Assembly (NCBI GenBank): GCA_949775045.1
Contig: OX459100.1
Location: forward strand, 11,044,331-11,108,330
Direction: 5' to 3'
Source of the DNA: Metridium senile
Lineage: Eukaryota > Cnidaria > Anthozoa > Actiniaria > Metridiidae
DNA: 64,000 bases
Shown: in pieces, positions 10,201 to 19,126 of the stretch
Position numbering within the stretch: position 1 is the first letter of the stretch
How the letters are laid out: each line of letters starts with the position of its first letter
Notes under the pieces: model-generated
What the model was told of the DNA's origin: nothing
The model's database searches: none
What the model saw: the letters and a program-made list of their open reading frames with translations, nothing else
Made by a program: the position numbers and the translations under genes

Positions 10201-12912
10201 TCCAGTTCTTGGAAGTTATCAGCATTAATATGGAGATTGTTCTTCAGTGCAAACTCTAACAGGATAAAGACACGCATGCATCAGAATGTAAAGAATTCCC
10301 AAGGGGAATGTGACATGTATTTCATTTCGAAGCGAGAGGAACGTTGAGCTTGCAATGATAGAGACACGTGAATAATTGTCCCGCAAGGTGTTAAAAGGTC
10401 TCTATCATTGCAAGCTCAACGTTAGTCTCGCTTCAATGCAAAGGCCCGGCTACTCGCCTATTAATTGAATGGACTGCCTGGTACTATCATTCTTAGACTT
10501 GCCCCAAGTCTCGCTCGTTGATTGGGGTTCCTGTGTTTTCTGAAAATCATATCAGCCGAGAGATTTCCGAAGAGAATCACGAGAAAGAAGAGAGAAAGAC
10601 GTGATTCCCCTCGGAAAGCTCTCTGCCGATATGATTTTCGGAAAACACAGGAACCCCAATCAACTGAAAATTCAACGAGCAATACTTGGAGCAAGTCTTT
10701 ATCATTCTCACCTAATTCAGCTGTAGTTTTTACAGGGCTGTCGTATACAATGTTCTCTGGTGGTATCCCAGCTTCAAGAGAGTTCAATACTTCACCAATA
10801 GATGCACATTCTGCTCCAATACCCTGTAACCATGAAAATCATACAACAATATGATAAAAGAATGAATGGATGGATGGATTAATGATGGATAAAAGAATAA
10901 ATAGATGGATTAATGATGGGCTAACGATTGAATAAATTGTGAATAAACTTATAAATAAATGGATGAATCATTGATAAATGAATCAATAAATGGATGAAGA
11001 AATCAATGATGGATAAATGAATGAATAGATGTATTAGTGATGGATAAATAAATAGATAAATGAATAAAGAATAAACCAACGAATATAGCTAGAAGAAAAA
11101 TGTATTTTCGAAAAAAACCGGCTAAAAAACTAAAAACAGTCGAACATTTGTTTTAAATGGATTTATGATGGATAAACGATTGAATAAAAACAATGTGCTA
11201 CATGTTGATGATATAACCTTTTCTTTGCAGATTCGAATAACTTCTTGGACTGGGTTTGATTTTATAGCCATTGCGTGAAAAAAACCTAGAACACAATTGA
11301 AATATTCATGTTAATTATCGGCAAAATCAACCAAACGACTACTTAACAAACCACCCGACCAACCAACCAACCCAACTAAACTAGCCTACCAAAATGAACG
11401 GAAACGAGCCAATAGAGTGCAAATAATAGAGTGATTTTCATATGACCGTGAAATAATAGAGGACTTTACGCTTGACGATGCATCATGGGTAATCAGGACA
11501 TTGGACAAAACAAGGAATCTCAATAACAAAAGAGTCGTTCGAGCGCGTCCGCCATCTTGTTTTGTCCAATGTCCTGATTACCCATGATGCATCGTCAAGC
11601 GTAAAGTCCTCTATTGGCAAACCAATAATTGTTCCTACACTCTGAATCTATTGTTTTCTTTTGTTCTTCACCAACAACGAACAAACAAGACGTTTTTCTT
11701 TCACGGTCAAATGAAAATCAAGATTCAATTAATAATGAAATTGTCTTGACTTCTGAACCGACCCACACACAGTTCCAAAACACTTGTGGGACTTATTACG
11801 TAACTATACGCATGCGTATTGTAGTAGTAGCAGTATATCATGCGTGTTTATGTAAACAACATCCAAGCTAATGAATGCATGATGGTAGAGTACAAACACT
11901 AAAAGTGTGCAATACTTTGTACTATTTACCACTAAATAGTGTTGATTAAACAATAGACAACAAAAGAATTTGCATAATTTAGCAGTATTTAGTGGTATTT
12001 ATGTTGCACACTTTTAGTATTTGTACTCTACAATTCGGCATTGTCTCCTTTAACAAAGGCAACTATTCCTTAAAGTATGCCGAAAATCAACAGCTTTGTA
12101 AAATTTTATAATTTATGCTTCTATGGAAACTAATATATATTTCCTAACAGTAGTTCTATATTCCTCGAGAATCATAGAGTGGCTTTAATTTCATAAACCT
12201 GTGAAACAAAAGTTACTTATAAAAATAATTATAGCCAGAATCAAACAAAAGAGTTTTCCGATTTACAGGCTTTGGCACTAATAGTACCAGATATTTAGCA
12301 TACTAGTGTGTGCTAGAACGATCTTGCCATTAATATGTATTGCATGAGAAACTTCTGCGATCATTTAGAAAGCAGAACGACTACAAGTGACTTTATTATC
12401 ATTGAGTTTACGAATGTTGATGATTTACTCATGTGAGACGCTTAGAAGGAATACAGCGGTATATAATTTTAAATTTGTGTTTATCACAATTTCTATTCTA
12501 ATTCATACTTTTAGTTCGGAATCCCACAATTTTGTTGGGCACATAAAAAATAATAATGAAAATAGTAGCTGCAATAATGTATTTGAACGTTGCCACTAAC
12601 GCCTGGCTTCAACATAACCCTCCCTCGGCTTTCGGGGACATTTAATCACTAATCACCCTCTAGTTATGCTATTACTTATAAATAATTATACAGGCATTTT
12701 TCAGAAATTTTGTGAGCTTCTTTTTTACATTATTGCATACCTTTTCCAAATGCGTCTTGAGCTCTTTTTAGATTCGCCTCAAACTCGTCCAAGTCGTAGA
12801 ACAGAGCTGCAGGCTGCGGTTTAGATGGCTCTAGGTAATGCTTCTTTGAAGGGCCTAATACTCCTTCATCAAGTGCAGATTGCAATGCTTTTGTAGCCGT
12901 CATTCCAGACAT
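1201..12912 (-). CDS. Fold-type III PLP-dependent decarboxylase, DAP/ornithine decarboxylase-like (copy A)
   Basis: I assembled 18 exons, all with GT-AG borders and a continuous frame: 12912-12741, 11285-11218, 10823-10712, 10255-10171, 9343-9275, 8646-8613, 7849-7763, 7079-7023, 6513-6451, 6187-6128, 5871-5791, 5359-5276, 4449-4402, 4197-4147, 3345-3271, 2152-2056, 1396-1353 and 1248-1201. They total 1335 nt, or 444 residues, a normal length for the family. Landmarks are the PLP lysine in MAIKSN (K66), RINP, an HVGSQ motif (about residue 205), DIGGG (about 243-247) and GPLCFAGD (about 366-372). Departures from the family are EFGQ where EPGR is usual (about 288-291), CF rather than CE, and GAD where GAY is usual (about 395-397). 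The protein has no signal peptide and is probably cytosolic. It is head-to-head with its paralogue at 20890. The substrate is unknown: lysine, ornithine or a related diamino acid would be a guess. Ends in WRRN. Confidence 0.88.
1435..2035. repeat. Degenerate GAAT/GATG tetranucleotide array
   Basis: A 600-bp stretch of (GAAT)n and (GGAT)n, with three near-identical sub-blocks around 1790, 1865 and 1940. It fills intron 16 of the minus-strand decarboxylase gene. Open frames inside it are products of the repeat. Confidence 0.9.
2234..2638. mobile_element. Palindromic element with CACGTG in its TIRs
   Basis: Inverted ends of about 95 bp contain GGTCACGTGACC and continue through CCCCTTTTAAATCGAAC and GAGCACCTCC. 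The interior is non-coding. A one-ended copy lies at 4871-4970. Located in intron 15 of the minus-strand decarboxylase. Confidence 0.75.
3621..3766. mobile_element. ATAGGTG-family MITE, copy 1
   Basis: The element starts ATAGGTGGACGTA and ends TACGCTCACCTAT, an imperfect inverted pair. The interior holds GCCAACCA...TGGTTGGC and the shared string CAATACCAACACTTGT. Four relatives are at 21683, 24300, 48519 and 60645. Confidence 0.75.
3838..4107 (-). mobile_element. tRNA-derived SINE
   Basis: On the minus strand the head reads like a tRNA gene, with an A box TGGCCTAGTGG (4095-4085) and a B box GGTTCGATTCC (4052-4042) about 32 nt apart. It is followed by a body containing CCTTGGGCAAGATACTTTAC, a type of segment I recall from conserved-domain SINE families. 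The head is not flanked by a complete acceptor stem, so this is a SINE and not a functional tRNA gene. It sits in intron 14 of the decarboxylase. Confidence 0.8.
4254..4350. repeat. (GGTT)n microsatellite
   Basis: About 24 uninterrupted copies of GGTT in intron 13 of the minus-strand decarboxylase, followed by GAAT units. The corresponding intron of the plus-strand paralogue also holds an ATTC array. Confidence 0.97.
4529..4733. mobile_element. Palindromic element with GCCCGGG ends
   Basis: The ends GGCCCGGGCAAACGGCTTCA and its near reverse complement bracket 205 bp rich in GTTGAA and CAACAT. It overlaps the end of exon 13's upstream intron and is non-coding. Confidence 0.65.
4871..4970. mobile_element. 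One-ended copy of the CACGTG-TIR element
   Basis: This matches the left end of the element at 2234-2638, from AATAGGCCTTTTGCAACAAC through GAGCACCTCCAT. The right end is missing. Confidence 0.7.
5911..6030. repeat. 10-bp tandem array (CAAGTCATGT)n
   Basis: Eleven or so copies of CAAGTCATGT with one 5-bp slip (CATGT) near 5941 and a degenerate end near 6021. Located in intron 10 of the minus-strand decarboxylase. Confidence 0.97.
6235..6320. mobile_element. Short palindromic element
   Basis: AACCTCGTTCCCAGGCCCCTT pairs imperfectly with AAGGGCCTAGGAAAGAGGTT about 85 bp away, followed by a (TTGCCCTGG)n triplication. Confidence 0.45.
6724..6966. mobile_element. Palindromic element
   Basis: About 37-bp imperfect TIRs (AATAATAGTTCTAAGTTGAG...), with an inner inverted pair AACCCGTGAAAT and ATTTCACGGGTT. 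It is non-coding and lies in intron 8 of the minus-strand decarboxylase. Confidence 0.65.
7287..7476. mobile_element. Palindromic element with AAGATGG in its TIRs
   Basis: GTTCCCTGCGCCATCTTGAA (7287 onward) is inverted at 7452-7476. The interior contains ATGATAGAGACACGTGAATAATTGTCC. The interior recurs at 10325-10455 and the right TIR recurs at 59236-59280. Confidence 0.7.
8016..8240. repeat. Minisatellite of about 62-70 bp units
   Basis: CTATTGCAAGTGTAAATCT (with variants) recurs at about 8021, 8083, 8152 and 8221, each followed by GTGCACGTG and ATTGTGATTGG. Open frames on both strands here come from the repeat. Confidence 0.85.
8312..8449. mobile_element. Short palindromic element
   Basis: GGGGCCAGTTGTACAAAGCC pairs with GGCTTCGTACAACTGGCTCC. 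The inner TTATCCGG and CCGGATAAA-like strings are also inverted. Confidence 0.7.
8784..8821. repeat. (ATC)n-(ATT)n microsatellite
   Basis: Six ATC units followed by eight ATT/TTA units in intron 5 of the minus-strand decarboxylase. Confidence 0.9.
9120..9253. mobile_element. Palindromic element carrying the CTTCCTGTGTT motif
   Basis: CAAAACAGGCTTTTGG is inverted at the right end. The arms contain GGGCTTCCTGTGTT (9151) and AACACAGGAATCCC (9198). It abuts exon 5 of the minus-strand decarboxylase (9275). Confidence 0.7.
10325..10455. mobile_element. Palindromic element, relative of 7287-7476
   Basis: TTTCGAAGCGAG...GTTGAGCTTGCAATGATAG is inverted to CTATCATTGCAAGCTCAACG...CGCTTC. It shares GAGACACGTGAATAATTGTC with the element at 7287-7476 but lacks that element's outer TIRs. 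Confidence 0.7.
10497..10694. mobile_element. Palindromic element with GGGGTTCCTGTGTT arms
   Basis: TTGATTGGGGTTCCTGTGTT and its exact reverse complement lie at 10518 and 10644. The arms extend outward through CTTG-CCAAGT and inward through GAAAATCATATC. It begins 18 bp inside the intron next to exon 3 of the minus-strand decarboxylase. Confidence 0.8.
10860..11190. repeat. Degenerate GAAT/GGAT tetranucleotide array
   Basis: Repeats of AATGAATGGATGGATTAATGATGG and variants in intron 2 of the minus-strand decarboxylase. The homologous intron of the paralogue holds a similar array at 23040-23475. Confidence 0.85.
11408..11720. mobile_element. Nested palindromic elements
   Basis: The inner hairpin spans about 11455-11616: a roughly 65-bp arm containing CGATGCATCATGGGTAATC is inverted almost perfectly. 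Outer arms GATTTTCATATGACCGTGAAA and TTTCACGGTCAAATGAAAATC flank it, which suggests insertion of one element into another. The loop contains CCGCCATCTTG, a YY1-like string. Confidence 0.75.
11885..12031. mobile_element. Short palindromic element
   Basis: GTAGAGTACAAACACTAAAA is inverted at 12012-12031 (TTTTAGTATTTGTACTCTAC). The inner TACCACTAAATA and TATTTAGTGGTA are also inverted. Confidence 0.8.
12612..12690. mobile_element. Partial inverted copy of the 13018-13167 element
   Basis: CTTTCGGGGACATTTAATCA through the string near TATTACTTATAAATAATTA is the reverse complement of 13005-13090. The two copies bracket exon 1 of the minus-strand decarboxylase. Confidence 0.65.
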
Positions 12913-13017
12913 AATGTGACAATAAAGATGTTTTTTCTTCCAAGTTAAGACGATAAGATGATATTTTTAGCTCAACCATCAACGAATTAAATAAATATAT
13001 GCGCCTAATTATTATAA

Positions 13018-13167
13018 GTAATACCATGGCACTGAGGGATATTAGTGATTAAATGTCCCCGAAGCAGAGGGAAGGTTAGTGGAAGTCCCGAGGCCGCGAC
13101 TTTTACTAAACTTCCCGAGGCTGAGGGACATTTAATCACTAATATCCCGAAGAAGTCATGGTATTAG
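13018..13167. mobile_element. Palindromic element with TAATACCATG ends
   Basis: GTAATACCATGGCACTGAGG pairs with TCATGGTATTA at the right. Both arms include GACATTTAATCACTAATAT in inverted form. It lies 105 bp upstream of the minus-strand decarboxylase start codon, in the promoter region. Confidence 0.75.
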
Positions 13168-13170
13168 TTT

Positions 13171-13740
13171 GTAATACCATGATCACCGAGGAAATAAACG
13201 AGCATGGGATTTAGTTTGGGAGGGATTCTTCAAGGAGCGACATTAAACAATGTCGAATTTAATATAAATTTTCATAAATAAATCAAGAAAGATAATATTG
13301 TGGTGTATGATGTAAGGTCTATTATAAAATATACACCTTGTTACTTTAAACTTGATAATTTGATTTTTTTGATTCTCAATGTCAGTTTTATACACATGCG
13401 CAATGACAAAAATGCCTCCCACACGCGTAGGAGGGTGCAGCGATATCAAGTATGGCCCCATAACAAATCAATTGAAATTCCGAAACAGCGTGTTTCGACG
13501 ATAGTCCCGGTGATTGTAATATATGAGGGACTATATACCTCATGAATAGTAATGAGGGAAAATTAGTTCTAATTTTCCCTCATTACTATGTATGAGGGGA
13601 AATTAGAACTAATTTTCCCTCATACATAGTAATGAGGGAAGATTAGTTCTAATTTTCCCTCATTCCTATTCATGGAGAGGGTTGTTAGCGATATAACGTC
13701 CCTCTTAAAACAATGGAACCCGAGGTAATCATGGTATTAC
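13171..13740. mobile_element. Larger element with GTAATACCATGATC TIRs
   Basis: GTAATACCATGATCACCGAGG at the left is inverted at 13718-13740. The 570-bp interior is non-coding and contains the triple hairpin at 13541-13674. The same end motif occurs in the neighbour at 13018, so the two probably share a transposase source. Confidence 0.65.
13541..13674. repeat. Array of three consecutive hairpins
   Basis: Three tandem palindromes of about 37 bp, each reading TGAGGGAAAATTAGTTCTAA (with variants) and then its complement. The outer CATGAATAG and CTATTCATG and inner ACTATGTATGAG and CTCATACATAGT junctions are also inverted. The whole could fold as one long stem or as three stems. Confidence 0.85.
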
Positions 13741-14315
13741 ATTATTTACATGGATGGGGCTGGTACGTGAATTTTGACGACAATTGGTCACGTCTGTTAT
13801 CCCTTGAGACTTACTACATAAAGAACTTAAGTCCTCAAATCAATGAAGGCTTGAAAGCCTCTAGGGAGTTAGAGTTATTTTAAACTAGCTGATCTAGTAA
13901 TCTTTAGTTTAACATGATTATGACTTGAAACAAAAGTCGAAATTTTGTTGAATTTTGATTTTCATTGGAGCAACATTTTATGACTCCTCCCACTAAAGAG
14001 CCCTTTGTCTCTCGCAGCCTCGTCCTTTGTGTAGCTGCCCCCTCTGTTTCCACCAGCCCCTTAACTGTAAATAATGGCCGTTCCCTTAAATTACAAACTA
14101 TGGCATGGTAACAACTTTTTTAACAGCTACAAAGAACTCAGTATTGCTGGCTTTCATGTGACGTCATCAAAAACTCAAAATCGTAACTGTACAACGTATA
14201 ATAGTACAGTCATTTTATCGGAAGAAAATGGGTCAACCCACCACTAATTGCAACAGAAAGTTTTTTAACGTTTTTCCCATCCTAAAACCTTCCTCTACAA
14301 CATATCAAAAATCAT

Positions 14316-14598
14316 ATGAAATTCTAAAATTAAACGAGACTTACCTGTAAGGTGAAGTTTGATTAGAATTCTAATCATTGGTCATTGGTCGGGAGTGAAG
14401 AAGTTACGTGAGACAGCGCGCGAACCTGGGAGATCAATCTTCAAAACTGAGAGCAATCACACAATGAGAAATCAAGGATGGGCAGAGCTGAAAGCAAAAT
14501 TGGGTGGCCACTTAACTCCTTCACTCCCGACCAATGACTCGTAGAATTCTAATCAAACTTCACCTTACAGGTAAGTCTCGTTTAATTTTAGAATTCTA
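14316..14598. mobile_element. Palindromic element made of DIRS-like terminal sequence
   Basis: About 55-bp inverted arms contain ACTTACCTGTAAGGTGAAGT and TTGATTAGAATTCT. The interior holds ATTGGTCATTGGTCGGGAG and GCGCGCGAACCTGGGAGATC, which match the right end of the adjacent DIRS element (about 17595-17824). It is probably a second, non-autonomous DIRS terminus. Confidence 0.6.
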
Positions 14599-16997
14599 CT
14601 TCATCATTGGTCATTGGTCGTTTGGAGTCACGTAAGACTTCAAAGCTTGCGTGATTGCGAGCCATAAAATAAACACATATAAGCAACAAGGTGTTTAATT
14701 TCTCATTTTTTGGAGAAGTTCATCTCCAAAATTTTTACTGCTAACAATAGGCATATTGTAGAACTTCTGAAAAGTGTTCTCATTTGACCATCCAGCACTT
14801 TTCATAATAGTATCTAGTGATATCTGTTCTGCTTTTGCATAAGAGGTGGAAGCTGACCTAGTGCTATGAGCACCATAAATACTAGTGTTTATTCCAGCTT
14901 TATCGAGTACATTCTTAATCCAGCGACTGATGGTATCTGCTGAAACTGGTTTGTACGGCCTCTGATAGCTTAGCAATAGTTGATGGTCTGTAGCCTGCCT
15001 TATAAGACTTGTTCTTTAAACATATTCTAATAAACAAGTAACAATGCATAAACAAGAGTCTGGTTTGTATGCAACAAATTCAATCTTGGAAAGGTGCTTT
15101 CCAGGTCTGGAAGTCTTTAAGAACTTTTTAATAACGAAGACACATTTATCAGGACTTAACTGCATATCAGATACACTTAAGCAGTGCAAAGTTTGTCGTC
15201 TCTGTCATGAAAGCAGTGCCAATAACATAACTAACATGTGGGTTAAATACCTTAATGTAATCGTTGCAGGGGGATGCAAAGTCTTTAGATAATCAAACAC
15301 ATGTTTTACATCCCAAGTCTCAGAATATTTAGGAAGAGAAGGTCTAGACTCGAAGACTCCCTTTATAAAGCGGCAAACCATAGGATGGCTGCCAAACGTT
15401 TAACATCCATGTATATACAAGTTGACAATGCACACCTAGCAGTATTGAGAGCACTATAACCAATACCGGTATGGTACAGTTCTGCTAAGAAATTCACCCC
15501 ACTTTCTACAGAAGCTGAAAGTGGATCCATTTCCCTTTCATGCTTTGATGCATCTGTATGAATGATAATATCTGGTTGTCCATGTTGAATATCATTAAAT
15601 GTATTGTCTATTGAATCACGTCACCATTTTATGTCTGCTAGTGCAGGGTCAGATAATTGCATAGGCATGTCAAAGTCTCCCTTAGCTAGTTGAAGGGCCT
15701 TCGTTTTCTCCATATCAATAAGTCTAAAATGTAGAGGGCCATACATGACAGCTGGGAAACTGGATGTCATGAGCCCAAGAAGTGATGTGACCTCCTTAAT
15801 GGAAGGTTTCATACAACAAAGGATTTTTTTACATGCACTTTTAAGCTTATGTGCTTTTTCCCTTGTCTGTTTTACTTTCATTTTTAAGGAGTCAAGCACA
15901 AAACCTAGATAGGTGATATTCTGTGAAGGAACAAGCACAGACTTTTGGGGATGGATAATGAATCCCAATGAATCAAACAATTTGATTGTATCAATAACAT
16001 TACTCACACAGCCATTAAAGTCATCTCCCTGAAGGTATGAATCATCAATGTAGGAGGATGATAAATGACCAGACTGCCTTAAAGTTGCATAAACTGGCTT
16101 TAAAAGTTTTGTGAATTTTCGTGGGCAAAATGCTAACCCATTAGGACATTAGGAAAGGCTGTAAACTTATAACATTGTCCCATCCACTCAAACTTAAGGT
16201 ATTTTTGATCAGTTTTGGCAATAGGGACAGAATAATATGCATCGTTGAGATCAACCGAGGCCATAAAGCAGTTGGGCCTCATCATATTAATGGCTGACCT
16301 CAAGGTGTCCATTTTGAAATGCTTATATTCAACATGCTCATTGAGCCTTTTCAGATTAAGAATTAATCTAAAGGAACCATCCTTTTTTGGTCTTATAAAG
16401 ATTGGAGATGTGAACTCTTCATTCTCATGCCCAGTGGGTACAATGACGCCCTTTTGTATAAGTTTGTCTATCTCAGTATTGATCGCAGTAATTTCAGAAT
16501 GTCTAACAGACTGTGTTGGGGGTGACCCTTGAAAAGGCATTGAGTTAAATTCAATGTGTGTGCCTTGAACCATTGACAAAATTTCAGGGTCTGATGTTAT
16601 TTGTTTCCAACTGTTTAAATAATCTACAATTAAGTATGCCAGCTTTAAAGCAGTCTGCTCTAGCAGTAAAATAATCTTGTAGAGTTGGTACAAGTGACAT
16701 AAATTTTTTTACATTTACCTGAGTCAGTGCAGTGGTTGATATATTTATTTCTTTTCCCACTGTTTCTTTCGATTGGGTAAGTTTCTGTTCCCCTTTCTGC
16801 CTAAAAAAGGCTTCCCACGTTTTTCGTGATCATGGCTGCTAGGCTTATTCCAGTTTGAATGACGCCTGTAAGAGCTCCCAGCTGCAAGGCTGCTAACTTT
16901 GTTGGCTGCCTTGATGCTGTTCAGTTGTGACTGGAGTTCATCTCCAAACAACATGCCTGTAATTGGGACGTGTGGTGAACATAAGGAGCTCAAAAAC

Positions 16998-17275
16998 CCT
17001 TAATGTCTCAACTGCAAGTCTTACATAATAAGGCTGCTAAGTTAATTTTAGATCTTCCTATTCATGCATCAGCCACTGATGCCCTTAATAGACTCTCCTG
17101 GAAGTCTTTAAAGCGTAGAAGGGCTGAACATAGAGCCATTTTTGTTTATAAATCTTTAAATAACTTTTTGTTTTTGCATAGGATGGATTGTACTTTTAAT
17201 GCCGACTTCCATAAATATAACACTAGGCACAAAAATAACTTAAGAAAGTCTAATCCGGCTGCTAGAAGGTGGGGC
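16998..17275 (+). mobile_element. 5'-truncated non-LTR retrotransposon tail, nested in DIRS gag
   Basis: The open frame from 17003 encodes LQVLHNKAAKLILDLP...LNRLSWKSLKRRR...HKYNTRHKNNLRKSNP, the C-terminal tail typical of CR1/RTE-like reverse transcriptases. It runs opposite to the host DIRS element and separates the two halves of its gag frame, so it inserted later. Confidence 0.75.
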
Positions 17276-17632
17276 CATTGGACCACCATACATTTTGCAA
17301 TTTTTATTTGAACGTGATGCTGTGTCAGCCTGCATTCGTTTAAGAGTATTTCCCATTAAGGAAATATTCCCTGTCAAGGCCACCATGGTTTGATTCATGT
17401 TGGTAATCAAGGTGGCGAGCGAGTCGCTCGTATTTTCGGTATTTTCTTTGGTCTTGGTCGATTCTGTATCTTCTCTTAGAAGTATATCTTCTTCAATGTG
17501 GTCACTCATATCTTTATTTCTTGGTAAAGACGGATTTCGATGGGTTTTTGCTTGGAAATTCCCGCTCTAGATCGAATAGCAGTTGACCTTCCGAGGGATC
17601 ACACACAAATTGATCTCCCAGGTCAGGGACCG

Positions 17633-17766
17633 CGGAGCGGTATTTTATGTGGGGGGGCTGACGAGCGCCGAAGGCGGGAGTTTCTAGGGGGGTCCGGGGG
17701 CAAAAAGTGTAAAAAGTGGGGGGGCCGCGGCCCCCCCAGCCCCCCCGTCTCCGCGGTCCCTGCTGA
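17633..17766. mobile_element. GC-rich MITE inserted in the DIRS 5' region
   Basis: AGGGACCGCGGA and TCCGCGGTCCCT mark the ends. The interior is rich in runs of G and C. Compared with the related sequence at about 14417-14440, it interrupts TTGATCTCCCAGG|TTCGCGCGC, so the insertion point can be read directly. Confidence 0.7.
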
Positions 17767-18321
17767 GGTTCGCGCGCTCTCTCACGTGACTCCAAACGAC
17801 CAATGACCAATGATGAAGTAGAATCATAGTACGTTGGGGAAGTAGCCAAGAGATGGTATTTGTAAAAGCTATCTGTAGCCGCTCTTAGCTGTACATGACT
17901 AAATGAGGCTATATCGGTTTTTGCTCAGTAAAATGTATAAAATAGAGTGTTGAACACTAATAAAAGTAGATGATTCTTTTAGTCTAATGAAAACTTTGGT
18001 ATTCTATGAATCATCACAAATAAAAAAATCATTAAAATTAAAATTTGTAGAGGTTCGAAAATTGTTTCATAATCATTTATAAAATAATTGGGATAGTACG
18101 CGCGCGTTGATTGGTCAAACAACCGTGTTTCATGAGAGCATGAAACACACTCACGCCATTTTCTAGCGCGCGCGCTCATTCAACGGTCAGTTTATCCGTT
18201 GTTTTGATCTTTCGCACGCGCTTATTGGTCAGTTTCGAGAAAAAGCAACGTAGGGAGAAATGACATCGTCAAACGAATAAAAGGGCATTTTTTTCGTCTT
18301 TTCGCGCGATTGTTATTTTAT

Positions 18322-18511
18322 AAAAGAAATGAAACACGTCTTCTGTCTTTTCACTGGCTTATGAAAACCTCGATACGTTTGGGAGAATTCTCGAGCAGGT
18401 CCAAACACTCGACTTCGTCTCGTGTTTGGACTGATCTGCTCTCGAATTCTCCCAAACGCATCTCGGTTTTCATTAGCGCGTGAAAACACAGAAGACGTAT
18501 TTCATTTCTTA
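18322..18511. mobile_element. Palindromic element
   Basis: AAGAAATGAAACACGTCTTCTG pairs with CAGAAGACGTATTTCATTTCTT. The inner arms GTTTGGGAGAATTCTCGAGC and their complement are also inverted, giving a nearly complete 190-bp hairpin. Confidence 0.8.
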
Positions 18512-18769
18512 AATCAATCACACCAGAGTACTAGAATTAAGTAATTTATATTTCATGCATGTGTAAAACAGGGATTAAAATATCCTTCCTCCCATATCTT
18601 ATACCGTTTTCAGAGCTCCCTCCTCCCTAATTTTTTCGACCATTTCTCCCTCCTCCCTGATCTTCTTTGTTCTTCATAAATATATAAAGCTATTGAGGCT
18701 ATCCATTAGAGTGCAAATGGATTGTATTCCAGAGATATAAGCTGTTCACATAAAATTTGCCCAAATGAT

Positions 18770-18942
18770 ATTTTGATAATATAAGACAGAACGCTTATTT
18801 CACGACGTTTCGATGTCGCTGACATCATTTTCAAGTGAGGTTTATTCGATAAATTTGAATATTACATTGAGATGAATTATCCTCTTGGGATCGAAACGTC
18901 GAAACGTCGTGAAATAAGCGTTCTGTCTTATATTATCAAAAT
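18770..18942. mobile_element. Palindromic element
   Basis: About 43-bp TIRs (TTTTGATAATATAAGACAGA...CGACGTTTCGA) surround a 90-bp loop. A second direct GTCGAAACGTCG repetition lies at the right arm. Confidence 0.8.
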
Positions 18943-18997
18943 TTGTCCAAACGGCCACTCAAATGATATTACAATATTAATCAGGCCAATAAGACCT

Positions 18998-19126
18998 TAG
19001 CCTGAGAAAACAGACCTTGTTTCGCTCCTCGTCCCTCCGCGAAACTAACCGGCTCGTTGCTCAGACGTTAGTTTCGCGGATAGGAGGGACGAGGAGCGAA
19101 ACAACGTCTGTTTTCTCAGGCTAATA
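18998..19126. mobile_element. Palindromic element
   Basis: TAGCCTGAGAAAACAGAC and GTCTGTTTTCTCAGGCTA bracket GTTTCGCTCCTCGTCCCTCC and its complement, a hairpin of about 130 bp. Confidence 0.85.

Larger units (their letters stand above)
14593..17824 (-). mobile_element. Degenerate DIRS-type tyrosine-recombinase retrotransposon
   Basis: Perfect 41-bp inverted terminal repeats lie at 14593-14633 and 17784-17824. On the minus strand a gag-like region (17509-17240 and 16993-16745) precedes a reverse transcriptase that starts about 16693 (FIRPKKDGSFRLILNLKRL), reaches YIDDSYLQGDD at about 16052, and runs to about 15621. A tyrosine recombinase follows at about 15370-14695, with QRRQTL and HSTRSAS (the His-x-x-Arg box). 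This order, and inverted rather than direct repeats, are typical of DIRS elements. Gag is split by a non-LTR insertion, the RT frame breaks near 16133-16145 at a duplicated ATTAGGACATTAGG, and the recombinase frame has a stop near 15020. It is therefore inactive. Annotated as a mobile element and not as separate genes for that reason. Confidence 0.88.

Noticed and set aside
9887..10347. Short frames on both strands around exon 4
   Set aside because: Only the 85-nt exon 10171-10255 on the minus strand is supported; the others are intronic.
18999..19123. Possible rho-independent terminator-like hairpin
   Set aside because: It is an animal genome, and the arms are far too long; it is a palindromic mobile element.
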